64,000 nucleotides of DNA from CATOSP01 sp965204715 (GTDB taxonomy: Bacteria; Chloroflexota; Dehalococcoidia; Lucifugimonadales; UBA3495). The stretch is from contig OZ242009.1 in the NCBI GenBank assembly GCA_965204715.1, positions 2,790,001 through 2,854,000 of the forward strand. The letters are read 5' to 3'. Shown in pieces: positions 28,465-39,000 of the stretch (position 1 is the stretch's first letter; every line of letters starts with the position of its first letter). The notes beneath the pieces were generated by a model, which was given only the letters and a program-made list of their open reading frames with translations, did no database searches and had not been told where the DNA came from. Made by a program: the position numbers and the translations under genes.

Positions 28465-29196
28465 ATGAACACCGGCAACACGACTGGCATGACGCCGGAG
28501 CCCGGACCGTTCATATTTCTTCCGGACCCTCCTGAAGAAAGCAAGGACGGGATGGTATTCGACCACCTGGGGAGGACCGGCAACGCCTATTTCCTGGACC
28601 AGTACATAGGCGCCCTGAAGACCACGGTCCACAACAGCTGGCGGTATATCAGCCCGGTGGTCACCGGCGACCCCACCGGACTGTTCGCCCCCGACCTGTT
28701 CATAGCCTTCAACGCCGACCCGGAGAACTTCCGCGAACGCAACGGTTACATTATCCCGGAGCAGGGCAAGCCGCCGGACTTTGTGCTGGAAATCGCTTCA
28801 GCCTACACCGGAGACCTGGACGTCAGGGTAAAGCCTGACGCCTACGCAGCGCTGGGCATTCTCGAGTACTGGAGGTTCGATCCTGCCGGAGAGTATAACG
28901 GGGCCTTTCTGGCCGCAGACTGCCTGGTGGACGGCCGTTATCAACCGATGACTATCGAGCGGCTGGAGGCGGAAATCCGGCAGGGATACAGCCCGGTCCT
29001 GAACGTGAACATCCGGTGGGAGCGGGGAAAGCTGGAGTTCCACGACCCTGCAACGAATCAGCACCTCTCCAGACTGGTCGACAGACTGGCGCTGGACAAT
29101 GCCAGGCGGGATGCCCGCACCGAAGCTGCCCGCGCCAATGCCGCTGAAGCCCGGGTCCGGGAACTGGAGGAACAACTGCGCCGCCGGGGTCAGTGA
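28465..29196 (+). CDS. Uma2-family nuclease-like protein, array member 2 (divergent)
   Basis: A 243-residue relative of the neighbouring genes but clearly more diverged in its N-terminal 120 residues. It keeps FAPDLFIAFNADP, KPPDFVLEIASAYTG and KPDAYAALGILEYWRFD, so the nuclease-fold residues are present. ATG 28465 has a GAGGTG site seven bases upstream; the conserved 62-base leader is missing. Its last ~25 residues (AEARVRELEEQLRRRGQ) and the following ~170 bases match member 3 almost exactly, while the body does not, which points to a local gene-conversion tract. Confidence 0.85.
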   Translation: MNTGNTTGMTPEPGPFIFLPDPPEESKDGMVFDHLGRTGNAYFLDQYIGALKTTVHNSWRYISPVVTGDPTGLFAPDLFIAFNADPENFRERNGYIIPEQGKPPDFVLEIASAYTGDLDVRVKPDAYAALGILEYWRFDPAGEYNGAFLAADCLVDGRYQPMTIERLEAEIRQGYSPVLNVNIRWERGKLEFHDPATNQHLSRLVDRLALDNARRDARTEAARANAAEARVRELEEQLRRRGQ

Positions 29197-29301
29197 CGGC
29201 GTCCGCTTCCAGGTCCCTTCCCCCTACCGGGCTATCCCGGGGACAATTCCGCTGCCCCGGACTTGCCCGGCGGTGTAGAATGCCAACGTAGAATACCAAC
29301 C

Positions 29302-29363
29302 GTGAACAGACATCTTTCAGGGGAGCCGAAGCAGCGGCGCTGCCGCCAACTGCCAGGTGCGAT
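29302..29363 (+). repeat. 62-base conserved leader, copy 2
   Basis: Identical in length and nearly identical in sequence to the leaders at 27514, 30240 and 31311. The preceding 100 bases are also shared with copy 3. Confidence 0.8.
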
Positions 29364-30134
29364 ATGAGCACATCCGAGACCTTTGCCAAAACGCCCAACC
29401 CCCGGAAGCGCTTCCGGCTGCCGGACCCGCCGGAACGGGAACCCGACGAGAAGATGACCAGCGCCAAGCACCTCCACGAGCCGGGGAACACCCACCACCT
29501 GGCCCAGCACTTCGGAAACCCCGGCGCCAACCTGGTGTCGGCCGAACGCTACATCACCATGCTGCCGGAGCGGCGCCTCCCCAGCGGCCGGTACCGGCGC
29601 TACCCCGACCTGCTGATAGCCCTGGGGGTCGACCCGGCGGCCTACGAGGCCAGCAACGGGTACGTCATCGGCGAGCAGGGGAAGCCGCCGGACTTCGTGC
29701 TGGAGGTTGCCTCCCGGAGCACGGGAGCGGAGGACACCGGGCCGAAACGGGGGGACTACGCGGCGTTGGGGATACCGGAATACTGGCGGTTCGACGCGAC
29801 GGGGGAGTATCACGGAGCGAGGCTGGCCGGGGACCGGCTGGCGGACGGCGAATACGCGGCCATTGAAATTGAAGAGTTGGCGGACGGGAGCTTGCAGGGA
29901 TACAGCGCCGTGCTGGACCTGTACCTGCGCTGGGAACAGGGCCGGCTGGCCTGGCACGACCCGGCGACGGGAAGGCACATCTCCACCTTTGAGGACGAAC
30001 GGGCCCGCGCTGAGACCGCCGAGGCCGAACTCGACCTGGAGCAGCAGGCCCGCGCCGCCGCCGAGGCCCGCGCCAATGCCGCCGAGGCCCGGGTCCGGGA
30101 ACTGGAGGAACAACTGCGCCGCCGGGGCCAGTGA
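29364..30134 (+). CDS. Uma2-family nuclease-like protein, array member 3
   Basis: A 256-residue protein. The Uma2 core has Asp82 (YPDLLIALGVDP), Glu114 (KPPDFVLEVAS), Lys128 and the Y132...EYW block, followed by a C-terminal coiled coil from about residue 210. Residues 1-205 are almost identical to members 4 and 5. The tail (ending AEARVRELEEQLRRRGQ) is instead shared with member 2. The start is fixed by the shared leader. It is part of a 938-base tandem unit repeated at 30302. Confidence 0.87.
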   Translation: MSTSETFAKTPNPRKRFRLPDPPEREPDEKMTSAKHLHEPGNTHHLAQHFGNPGANLVSAERYITMLPERRLPSGRYRRYPDLLIALGVDPAAYEASNGYVIGEQGKPPDFVLEVASRSTGAEDTGPKRGDYAALGIPEYWRFDATGEYHGARLAGDRLADGEYAAIEIEELADGSLQGYSAVLDLYLRWEQGRLAWHDPATGRHISTFEDERARAETAEAELDLEQQARAAAEARANAAEARVRELEEQLRRRGQ

Positions 30135-30239
30135 CGGCGTCCGCTTCCAGGTCCCTTCCCCCTACCGGGCTATCCCGGGGACAATTCCGCTGCCCCGGAC
30201 TTGCCCGGCGGTGTAGAATGCCAACGTAGAATGCCAACC

Positions 30240-30301
30240 GTGAACAGACATCTTTCAGGGGAGCCGAAGCAGCGGCGCTGCCGCCAACTGCCAGGTGCGA
30301 T
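30240..30301 (+). repeat. 62-base conserved leader, copy 3
   Basis: Same leader as at 29302. Offset from that copy is exactly 938 bases, the length of the tandem unit. Confidence 0.8.
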
Positions 30302-31093
30302 ATGAGCACATCCGAGACCTTTGCCAAAACGCCCAACCCCCGGAAGCGCTTCCGGCTGCCGGACCCGCCGGAACGGGAACCCGACGAGAAGATGACCAGC
30401 GCCAAGCACCTCCACGAGCCGGGGAACACCCACCACCTGGCCCAGCACTTCGGAAACCCCGGCGCCAACCTGGTGTCGGCCGAACGCTACATCACCATGC
30501 TGCCGGAGCGGCGCCTCCCCAGCGGCCGGTACCGGCGCTACCCCGACCTGCTGATAGCCCTGGGGGTCGACCCGGCGGCCTACGAAGCCAGCAACGGGTA
30601 CGTCATCGGCGAACAGGGCAAGCCGCCGGACTTCGTGCTGGAGGTTGCCTCCCGCAGCACCGGAGCGGAGGACACCGGGCCGAAGCGGCGGGACTACGCG
30701 GCGTTGGGGATACCGGAATACTGGCGGTTCGACGCGACGGGGGAGTATCACGGAGCGAGGCTGGCCGGGGACCGGCTGGCGGACGGGGAATACGCGGCCA
30801 TTGAAATTGAAGAGTTGGCGGACGGGAGCTTGCAGGGATACAGCGCCGTGCTGGACCTGTACCTGCGCTGGGAACAGGGCCGGCTGGCCTGGCACGACCC
30901 GGCGACGGGAAGGCACATCGCCACCTTTGAGGACGAACGGGCCCGCGCCAATGCCGCCGAGGCCGAACTAAGCCTGGAGCAGCAGGCCCGGGCCGCCGCC
31001 GAGGCCGAGCGGGACACCGAGAGAGAAGCCCGCGCCGCCGCTGAAGCAAGGGTCCGGGAATTGGAAGCGCGTATCTCCCGGGGAGAGGCTTGA
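30302..31093 (+). CDS. Uma2-family nuclease-like protein, array member 4
   Basis: A 263-residue protein almost identical to member 3 through the nuclease-like domain (same Asp82, Glu114, Lys128). It ends in a longer coiled coil finishing EREARAAAEARVRELEARI, which together with the first ~45 downstream bases matches member 1 rather than member 3. The head and tail therefore have different closest relatives inside the array. The start is set by the shared leader. Confidence 0.87.
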   Translation: MSTSETFAKTPNPRKRFRLPDPPEREPDEKMTSAKHLHEPGNTHHLAQHFGNPGANLVSAERYITMLPERRLPSGRYRRYPDLLIALGVDPAAYEASNGYVIGEQGKPPDFVLEVASRSTGAEDTGPKRRDYAALGIPEYWRFDATGEYHGARLAGDRLADGEYAAIEIEELADGSLQGYSAVLDLYLRWEQGRLAWHDPATGRHIATFEDERARANAAEAELSLEQQARAAAEAERDTEREARAAAEARVRELEARISRGEA

Positions 31094-31310
31094 CCGTCCG
31101 ACTGCCGCATTGGGGCAACCCTGAAGTCCGCCCAAGCGGAGCCAGCCGTTCGGGCTGTCCATTGCGGCCATGCCCGCCGCAATCCCGGCCGGTCCGCGCC
31201 TGCTCAGCATTGGACATCGCATGTACCGCCGGGAAATGGAATGCCGGGACCGGAAATACTGCGGGACTTCCGGCTTTCCGGCAATGCCCCGGCGGTGTAG
31301 AAGACTAACC

Positions 31311-31372
31311 GTGAACAGACATCTTTCAGGGGAGCCGAAGCAGCGGCGCTGCCGCCAACTGCCAGGTGCGAT
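31311..31372 (+). repeat. 62-base conserved leader, copy 4
   Basis: Fourth copy of the leader, directly before member 5. The sequence upstream of it differs from copies 2 and 3. Confidence 0.8.
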
Positions 31373-32164
31373 ATGAGCACATCCGAGACCTTTGCCAAAA
31401 CGCCCAACCCCCGGAAGCGCTTCCGGCTGCCGGACCCGCCGGAACGGGAACCCGACGAGAAGATGACCAGCGCCAAGCACCTCCACGAACCGGGGAACAC
31501 CCACCACCTGGCCCAGCACTTCGGAAACCCCGGCGCCAACCTGGTGTCGGCCGAACGCTACATCACCATGCTGCCGGAGCGGCGCCTCCCCAGCGGCCGG
31601 TACCGGCGCTACCCCGACCTGCTGATAGCCCTGGGGGTCGACCCGGCGGCCTACGAGGCCAGCAACGGGTACATCATCGGGGAACAGGGCAAGCCGCCGG
31701 ACTTCGTGCTGGAGGTAGCCTCCCGCAGCACCGGAGCGAAGGACACGAGGCCGAAACGGGAGGACTACGCCGCGCTGGGAGTAGCGGAATACTGGCGGTT
31801 CGACGCGACGGGGGAGTATCACGGGGCGAAGCTGGCCGGGGACCGGCTGGCGGACGGCGAATACGTGGCCATTGAAATTGAAGAGTTGGCGGACGGGAGC
31901 TTGCAGGGATACAGCGCCGTGCTGGACCTGTACCTGCGCTGGGAACAGGGCCGGCTGGCCTGGCACGACCCGGCGACGGGAAGGCACATCGCCACCTTTG
32001 AGGACGAACGGGCCCGTGCCGACGCGGCGGAGGCTCGTGCCGGCACCGCCGAGGCCGAACTCGACCTGGAGCAGCAGGCCCGCGCCGCCGCCGAAGAACG
32101 GGCCGCCGCCGCCGAAGCCCGTGTCCGGGAGCTGGAAGAGCAGCTTCGCCAACGAGGGGCATGA
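31373..32164 (+). CDS. Uma2-family nuclease-like protein, array member 5
   Basis: A 263-residue protein nearly identical to members 3 and 4 up to about residue 210, with a few changes (for example GVAEYWRFD for GIPEYWRFD). Its coiled-coil tail (RADAAEARAGTAEAELDLEQ ... RVRELEEQLRQRGA) is different again. It is the last gene of the array; no obvious terminator follows. Confidence 0.87.
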   Translation: MSTSETFAKTPNPRKRFRLPDPPEREPDEKMTSAKHLHEPGNTHHLAQHFGNPGANLVSAERYITMLPERRLPSGRYRRYPDLLIALGVDPAAYEASNGYIIGEQGKPPDFVLEVASRSTGAKDTRPKREDYAALGVAEYWRFDATGEYHGAKLAGDRLADGEYVAIEIEELADGSLQGYSAVLDLYLRWEQGRLAWHDPATGRHIATFEDERARADAAEARAGTAEAELDLEQQARAAAEERAAAAEARVRELEEQLRQRGA

Positions 32165-32979
32165 CGCCGCGGGGTTGACCCTTTTCGCAGGGTGAGCCAT
32201 CCGGCCCGGGGTGCGCCAGGGCCGCGATTGGCCCGGGACGCAGCTTACGAGTCCGTACCGGAGGAAGGCTCCGCCGTTTCCCCAACCCCGCCGCCATCCT
32301 GTACCTCGCCCGTGGCCGGTAAATCTGCACCTGGGGTTGGCGGCACTGTCCCCCACCTTGCGGCGCAGCCGCTTCGTCACGTCCCGCGCCAGCCAGCCCT
32401 CGCCTCCCCGCTATAGTGCTTCCCGTCCGGCAGGGTGATCACCCCGTAGAGGGCCGAGTCCAGGGCCCCCCTGGAGCACGGCGTCGAAGTCCAGGCTCTC
32501 GTTGATGCGCAGGCTGGCGGCACTCAGGCGGGACAGGCGTTCTTCCAGGGCCTGGTAGTCCCGGTAGAGCCGGTCCGGCTGTTCCATGCCTTCCTCCCGG
32601 CGCGGACCCCGCCAACCTCTGCGACAGCCGAATTATGGGTCCGGCCCTGCCTGCAAAGCTGGTCAAGCACAAAGTATACACTAACGAATACAAAAGAGAG
32701 GCTTAAAAATATGGATGGTGATACGAATTATGGTGTAGGGTTTTCCTGGATTTTCGTGCCCGGACCGGAACCGGCCGGTGACCGGAGCGAACCGGCAGAC
32801 AAACTGGAAACCGCCCCGCCGGGGCCGTGTCCCAGGGGACCCGCCGGAAGGGCGCAGCAGCGTTGAGTACTGAGTAAGGAGGCCGCAGGGTCATGTTCAG
32901 GGTCAAGTTCAGTGAAGGCAGCAACGGCAGCCGGGTGCGCCGCCTGATTGGGGCGGTCACGCCCGTTTCAATCTTGAAG
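32165..32979. other. Decayed intergenic stretch between Uma2 array and giant secreted protein
   Basis: Over 800 bases without an intact supported gene. It contains the minus-strand GAF remnant (32402-32587), an AT-richer patch at about 32660-32745 that could hold promoter elements for the downstream gene, and ends at the poly-C run. Confidence 0.5.
32402..32587 (-). pseudogene. Remnant of a GAF-domain signalling gene (5' end only)
   Basis: On the minus strand, ATG 32587 behind GGAGG reads MEQPDRLYRDYQALEERLSR, continuing LSAASLRINESLDFDAVLQG. This strongly resembles the start of GAF-domain sensor or regulator proteins ('..ASLRINESLD.D.VLQ..LDSA'). A six-G run (32465-32471 region) then shifts the frame; with one G fewer it continues ALDSALYGVITLPDG, as expected for a GAF domain but missing several residues. 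Nothing clearly related follows, so I read it as a decayed fragment. Confidence 0.5.
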
Positions 32980-32993
32980 CCCCCCCCCCCCCC
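32980..32993 (+). repeat. Poly-C homopolymer run (14 C) upstream of giant secreted protein
   Basis: Fourteen consecutive C residues lie 35 bases upstream of the ATG at 33029. Runs of this length are prone to slippage. Placed between a promoter and a surface-protein gene they can act as phase-variation switches; alternatively the count is an assembly uncertainty. Confidence 0.7.
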
Positions 32994-33028
32994 GACTTTC
33001 AGCCTCTGAACAACCCCGGAGGCCCACG

Positions 33029-36000
33029 ATGATGCGGGCCTCCACCTTCCTCCAACGCTTCCCCCTGTTCTTCCTGGCCGCCGTGCTGGTGGCCCTGTCG
33101 GTGTTCGTCGGCGGCGACGCCGTTCCCCCGGCCCAGGCCCAGACGCCCACCGTGCTGGTGAGCAACACGGGGCAGACGGACACCGTTGCTTGGTTTATTA
33201 CGAGTAACTATAGCGTGGCGCAGGGGTTCACCACGGGAGCCGCCTCCGGCGGTTACACCTTGGGCAGCATCGCAGTTGCATTGAATGCCACCAACATAAC
33301 CGAAGCTCAGCGCGACACCATCCGGGCCGAGCTGTGGTCGGCCACCTCGGCCGGCGCGCCGGACTCGAAACTCCACGACCTGACGGTGCCGGCCCATCCT
33401 ATCTCGACGGGCGCGGTGTCCTTCGCCGCGCCGGCCAACACGACGCTTGCGGCGAGCACCAAGTACTACGCCGTCTTTTACACCGTCGGCGGCTTCGATA
33501 TGAACCTGGACGCCACGGCAACCGACGGCCAGGACTCCGGAGGCGCTGTAGGCTGGACCATCGCCAACGGCGCTCACAACGTTCAAGCGGATGCGCCAAC
33601 CTCGACCTCGACGTGGAGCGCAGAATGGAACAACTCCCTGTTCATCACCGTCACCGAGGCCGAGGCCGAGACCTCCTCCGCAGTCACCCTGGTGAGCAAC
33701 CTGGGCCAGACGGGCAGCGGCAGCACGGCGTTCTCGGGCCAGGCGCTGACCGTCATGCAGTTTTTCGAGACCGGCGCCGATACGGACGGCTACGCGCTGG
33801 GCAGCATCACGGCGCAGATGACGGCGAGCTCCGCGCTGACCCAGGCGGAGGTCGGGCGGATCAAGGCCGAGCTGTGGGAGTGGCAGGCCACCGCGAAGAC
33901 GGCGGACCTGACGGTGCCCGCGGACATCGCGAACGCCAGCGGCAGCGCGGTGCGGTTCGTCGCGCCGGAGGGCACGGTGCTGAAGCCGAGCACGGGCTAC
34001 GGCATCGCGATCTACGTCTCCAGCGCCGTGGACAAGCTGTCGTGGCACCGCACGTCTTCGAACAACGAGGACGCCGGGGCGGCCACCGGCTGGAGCATCG
34101 GGGACGAGAACTACACGGGCGCGACGGCGCCGGGGACGACGCTCACGAGAGGCACCGATGTCTTCCTGATCAGCGTCACCGAGGCCGAGACCTCCCAGAC
34201 CGTACCGGCGGCCCCCGTCTGGTCGGCGACGTTCACACCGCCGGAGCGGGTAGATATTGGGGTTGGCTGCTTCACCGTGTCTCAATGCACTGGGGCGCTC
34301 ACTGATAACTCCTTTGCAGTGGGCGGCACAACTTTTTCGATGCTCTCCATTGAACTCTTAAGCACTTCGCGTCGTCTTATAACCGCTTACAGTCCCGATG
34401 TCACTACAGCCCTGGACCAACTGAAATTCTGCGTCGGGCCGAGAGCATTCACGCTGGCAAACGCCAACACCAAAACCGGAGACACACGCAGTTTTAACAA
34501 CACCGGCCTCGCGGCATGGGCCGTCAACGACAAGATCCAGCTCAGCATCGGAAACACCTGCCCGCCGGGCCAGCCCACGGGCCTGGGCGCCACGGCGGGC
34601 GCCGCCAGCCTGGACCTGGCCTGGACGGCGCCCACCGTGGGGACGGCCACCGGCTACGACGTGCACTACACCTCGGCCCCCAGCACCGGCCAGGGCGCCG
34701 TGGACGACGACGCCGACGCCTCGGGCAGCGACCCCGGCGCCGCCTGGGTGGCGGTGGACCGGGGAACCGAGGCCGACCCGCCCGCGGCCACCCAGTCCCT
34801 GACGAGCCTGACCCCGGGGACGACCTACCGGGTGCGGGTCCGCGCCACCAACATCGGCGGCAACGTCGGCTGGGTGCGCACCACCGGCACGCCGACGGCG
34901 GCGACCCAGTCCACCAACGCCAACCTGAGCGGCCTGACGGCCAGCGGCGGGGCCAGCGCCGGCGGCGCCTTCACGGCCTTCGACCTGACCCCGGCCTTCG
35001 ACGCCGCCACCACCAGCTACAGCGCCACGGTGGCCAACAGCGTCACCCACGCCAAGCTGACCCCCACGGTGGCTGGCCCGGTCGACGCCACCATGGTGCA
35101 GGTGGGACCCCAGGGCGGGACCCTGACCACGGTGGTCAGCGGCAACGCCAGCGCCGCCCTGGCCCTGAGCGTGGGGGCCAACGCCTTCACCGTGCGTGTG
35201 ACCGCCGAGGACGGCGTCACCACCAAGGACCACACCGTAACCATCACCCGGCTGGCCCAGGACACCCCGCCGCCGGCCACGGTCACCGTATCCCTCTCCG
35301 CCTCCCCGACCACGGTGAACGAGGGTTCCAGCGTCACCGTAACGGCCACCCTGTCGGCGGCGCAGACCAGCGCGGTGACCATCCCGGTCACCATCACCGA
35401 CAACACGGCCGAGTCCGGCGACCACGGGGCGCTCACGAGCATTGCCATCAGCGCCAACTCCGCCACCGGCACGGGCACCATCACCACGGCCCAGGACGCC
35501 GGCGACGACCACGAGGTCTTCACGGTCTCGCTGGGGACGCCGCTGCCCACGGGGATCACGGCGGGCACTCCCTCCTCGGTGCGGATCACCATCCGGGACG
35601 ACGAGGCGACGGTTCCCGGCGCGGTCACCGGCCTGAGCGTCGTGCCGGGCTACAGCCGGCTGGCCCTGTCCTGGACGGCCCCGGCGGGGGACGTGACCGG
35701 CTACGAGGTGCACTACACCACCCACGAGACCGTGGCCGACGGCGCGGACCCGACGCCCTACTACCCGTCCCTGGGCTGGGTGGACGCCCGGCACACCGGC
35801 ACGGCGCCCTCGCGCACCATCTCCGGCCTGCCGCCCGAGGCCCACCGGGTGCGGGTGCGGGCGGAGAACGGCAGCGGCTTCGGCCCCTGGGTCACGGGCG
35901 CCGGCACGCCGATGCCCAGGGCCATCACCGTGTCCCTGTCGGCCTCGCCCAACCCCCTGGTGGAGGGCGGGGACGTGACCCTGACCGCCAAGCTGGAAAT

Positions 36001-39000
36001 CGGCGACCTGCCCACCATCCTCCAGTACGACTTCTTCATCCCGCTGCGGGTGACCCGGGAGACCTCGGAGGAGGGCGACCACGGGTCGGTGGACGGCATA
36101 TCCATCAGCAAGTACAACTCGTCGGGCACGGCGGTCATTCCGACCCACCGGGACGGCGACGGCGACGACGAGTTCTTCACCGTGTCCATCGGGGTCCCCC
36201 AGCCGCCGGTGCGGGTGAAGGGCGGCGCCGGGTCGGTGCGGGTGCGCATCGCCGAGCGGGAGCCGCCCCTGGTGACCCTGGCGGCGTCGCCCAACCCGGT
36301 GCACGAGGGCAACGAGGTGACGCTGACGGCCCGGCTGTCCCAGGCCATGTCCACGGACCTGACCGTCCTGGTGACGGTGACCCGGGTCGACTCGGAGGAA
36401 GAGGACCACGGCACGGTGGGCAGCATCACCATACCCCGGGGCCAGACCGCGGGGACGAGGACCATCGCCACGACCCGGGACGAGGACACGGACGACGAGC
36501 GGTTCACGGTGTCGCTGGGCAGCGTGCCGCTGCCGGCGGCGGCGGGCAGCCCCACGTCGGTGGAGGTGACCATCGCCGACCGGACGGAGCCCGAGCCCGT
36601 CGTACCGGCGGATACCTTCGGTCTTCTGTCGGTGTCGCCCAGCCCGGCCCAGGAGGGAACGACGGTGACGCTGACGGCGACGCTGGACGACCCGGCGCCG
36701 TCGGGAGGCATCGTGGTGACGTTCCTCACCGCTGGTGAAGGCAGCAGCCCGGCCAGCGCCGACGACTACACGCTGACGCCTTCCACCGGGGAGGGCGGGT
36801 CCGTCTTCCAGGACCGCACCCCCGAAATCACGATCCCGGAGGGAGAGCGGACGGCGACGGCGACGCTGAGCATCACGGCGGACGGCGTGGCCGAGGGGGA
36901 CGAGACGCTCAAGGTGCAACTCTCCGTTCGCTTCCCCGGCAAGCAGGTGGGATACCCCCTCACGCTGACCATCCAGGACGCGGCAGCTGCCTCCAGCACG
37001 CCGCAGAACGACCCCTGCGACAACTGCGGGACCGGGGGCGACACGGGCGGCGTGTCCCAGGGGCAGGCGCAGTACGCGGCGCTCATCGCCCAGATGTACG
37101 AATGGCGCAACGACCCGGAGTGGGTCAGCGAAAAGGCCCACACCGACCGCTGGGACCGGGCGCTGCTGGCCTTCGGGGAGACGGTGGCCGACACGACGCT
37201 TTCGCCCATGACGGCGGCGGAGGCCCAGGGGTTTGCCGACAGGGGCTGGGAGCGCTGGGTGGAGGTGGCGGCGGCCCTGCGGGTGCTTCAGAACCAGGCT
37301 CCCACGGTGTCGGCAGCCATCGCCGACGTGACCATCGTCAGCGAGAGCGGGACCAGGCAGGTCTCCCTGTCCGGCGTGTTCGACGACCCCGACGGCGACA
37401 GCCTGACCATCAGCGCCACGTCGTCGGACGAGGCCACGGCCACGGCTTCGGTGTCGTCCGACGGGTCCACGCTCACGGTGACGGCCCGGCTCAGGGGCGC
37501 AGCCACCATCACGGTGACCGCCGCCGACAGCTACGGAGGCACGGTCTCAGACAGCTTCACCGTTACGGTGAAGGCCGCCCCGGTGGTGGCCTCGGCCATC
37601 AGCGACGTGTCCGGCCTGGAGACGGGTGATACGCAGGACGTGTCCCTGTCCGGGGTGTTCAGCGACGCCGACGGCGACTCGTTGACCATCACCGCCGCGT
37701 CCGATGAGGAGGCCATAGTCACGGTGTCCGTGTCCTCCGACGGGTCCACGCTGACCCTCGCCGGCGAGGCCGGGGGCACGGCGACCGTCACGGTGACGGC
37801 GGAGGACAGCGACGGCAACCGGGTCAGCGACGCCTTCCAGGTCTCGGTCCCGGCGGAAAGCAAGTACGCAGCGCTCATCGCGCGGATGTACCAGTGGCGA
37901 AACGACCCCCAGTGGGTGAGCGAAAAGCCTCACACCGACCGCTGGGACCGGGCGCTGCTGGCCTTCGGCGAGACGGTGGCCGACACGACGCTCACGCCCA
38001 TGACGGCGGCGGAGGCCCAGGGGTTTGCCGACAGGGGCTGGGAGCGCTGGGTGGAGGTGGCGGCGGCCCTGCGGGAACTGGAGAACCAGGCCCCCACGGT
38101 GTCCGCATCCATCGCCGACGTGACCATCGTCAGCGAGAGCGGAACCAAGGAGGTCTCCCTGTCCGGCGTGTTCGACGACCCCGACGGCGACAGCCTGACC
38201 ATCAGCGCAGCGTCCTCGGACGGGGCCGTGGCCACGGTTTCGGTGTCATCCGGCGGGTCAAGCCTGACGGTGAACGCCCAGGCCCGGGGCACGGCCACCG
38301 TCACGGTCACCGCCAGCGACGGCAACGGCGGCACGGCGGAGGACGCCTTCACCGTGACGGTGAAGGCCGCCCCGGCGGTGGCCTCAGCCATCAACGACGT
38401 GTCCGGCCTGGAAGCCGGGTCAACCCAGGACGTGTCCCTGTCCGGGGTGTTCAGCGACGCCGACGGCGACGCCCTGACCGTCACCGCCGCCTCCGGCACC
38501 GAGGCCGTCGCCACGGTGTCCGTGTCCTCCGACGGGTCCACGCTGACCCTTACCGGAGTGGCCGAAGGGACGGCGACCATTACCGTTACGGCCCAGGACA
38601 GCGACGGCAACCGGGTGACGGACGGCTTCGACGTGTCGGTGGTTGCCCAGCAACAGCCGCCGGAGCCGCCCAACCAGGCCCCCACGGTGTCCACGTCCAT
38701 TAGCGACGAAACCATCGTCAACGAGAGCGGGACCAAGGAGGTCTCCCTGTCCGGTGTGTTCAGCGACGCCGACAATGACAGCCTGACCGTCACCGCCTCA
38801 TCCTCTGACGAAGCCAAGGCCACCGTCTCGGTGTCGTCCGGCGGGTCAAGCCTGACGGTGAACGCCCAGGCCCGGGGCACTGCCGTCATCACGGTCACCG
38901 CCGCCGACGGCAACGGCGGCACGGTCTCGGACACCTTCACCGTCACGGTCAAGGCCGCGCCGACGGTGGCCTCGGCCATCGCCGACATGAGCCTGAAGGC

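Noticed and set aside
27514..32164. CRISPR-like direct repeats
   Set aside because: The repeats are gene-length tandem units, not short repeats with regular spacers.
27333..32380. Long minus-strand open frames across the Uma2 array
   Set aside because: They repeat with the array units because they are shadows of the plus-strand genes; the plus strand has domains, leaders and ribosome-binding sites.
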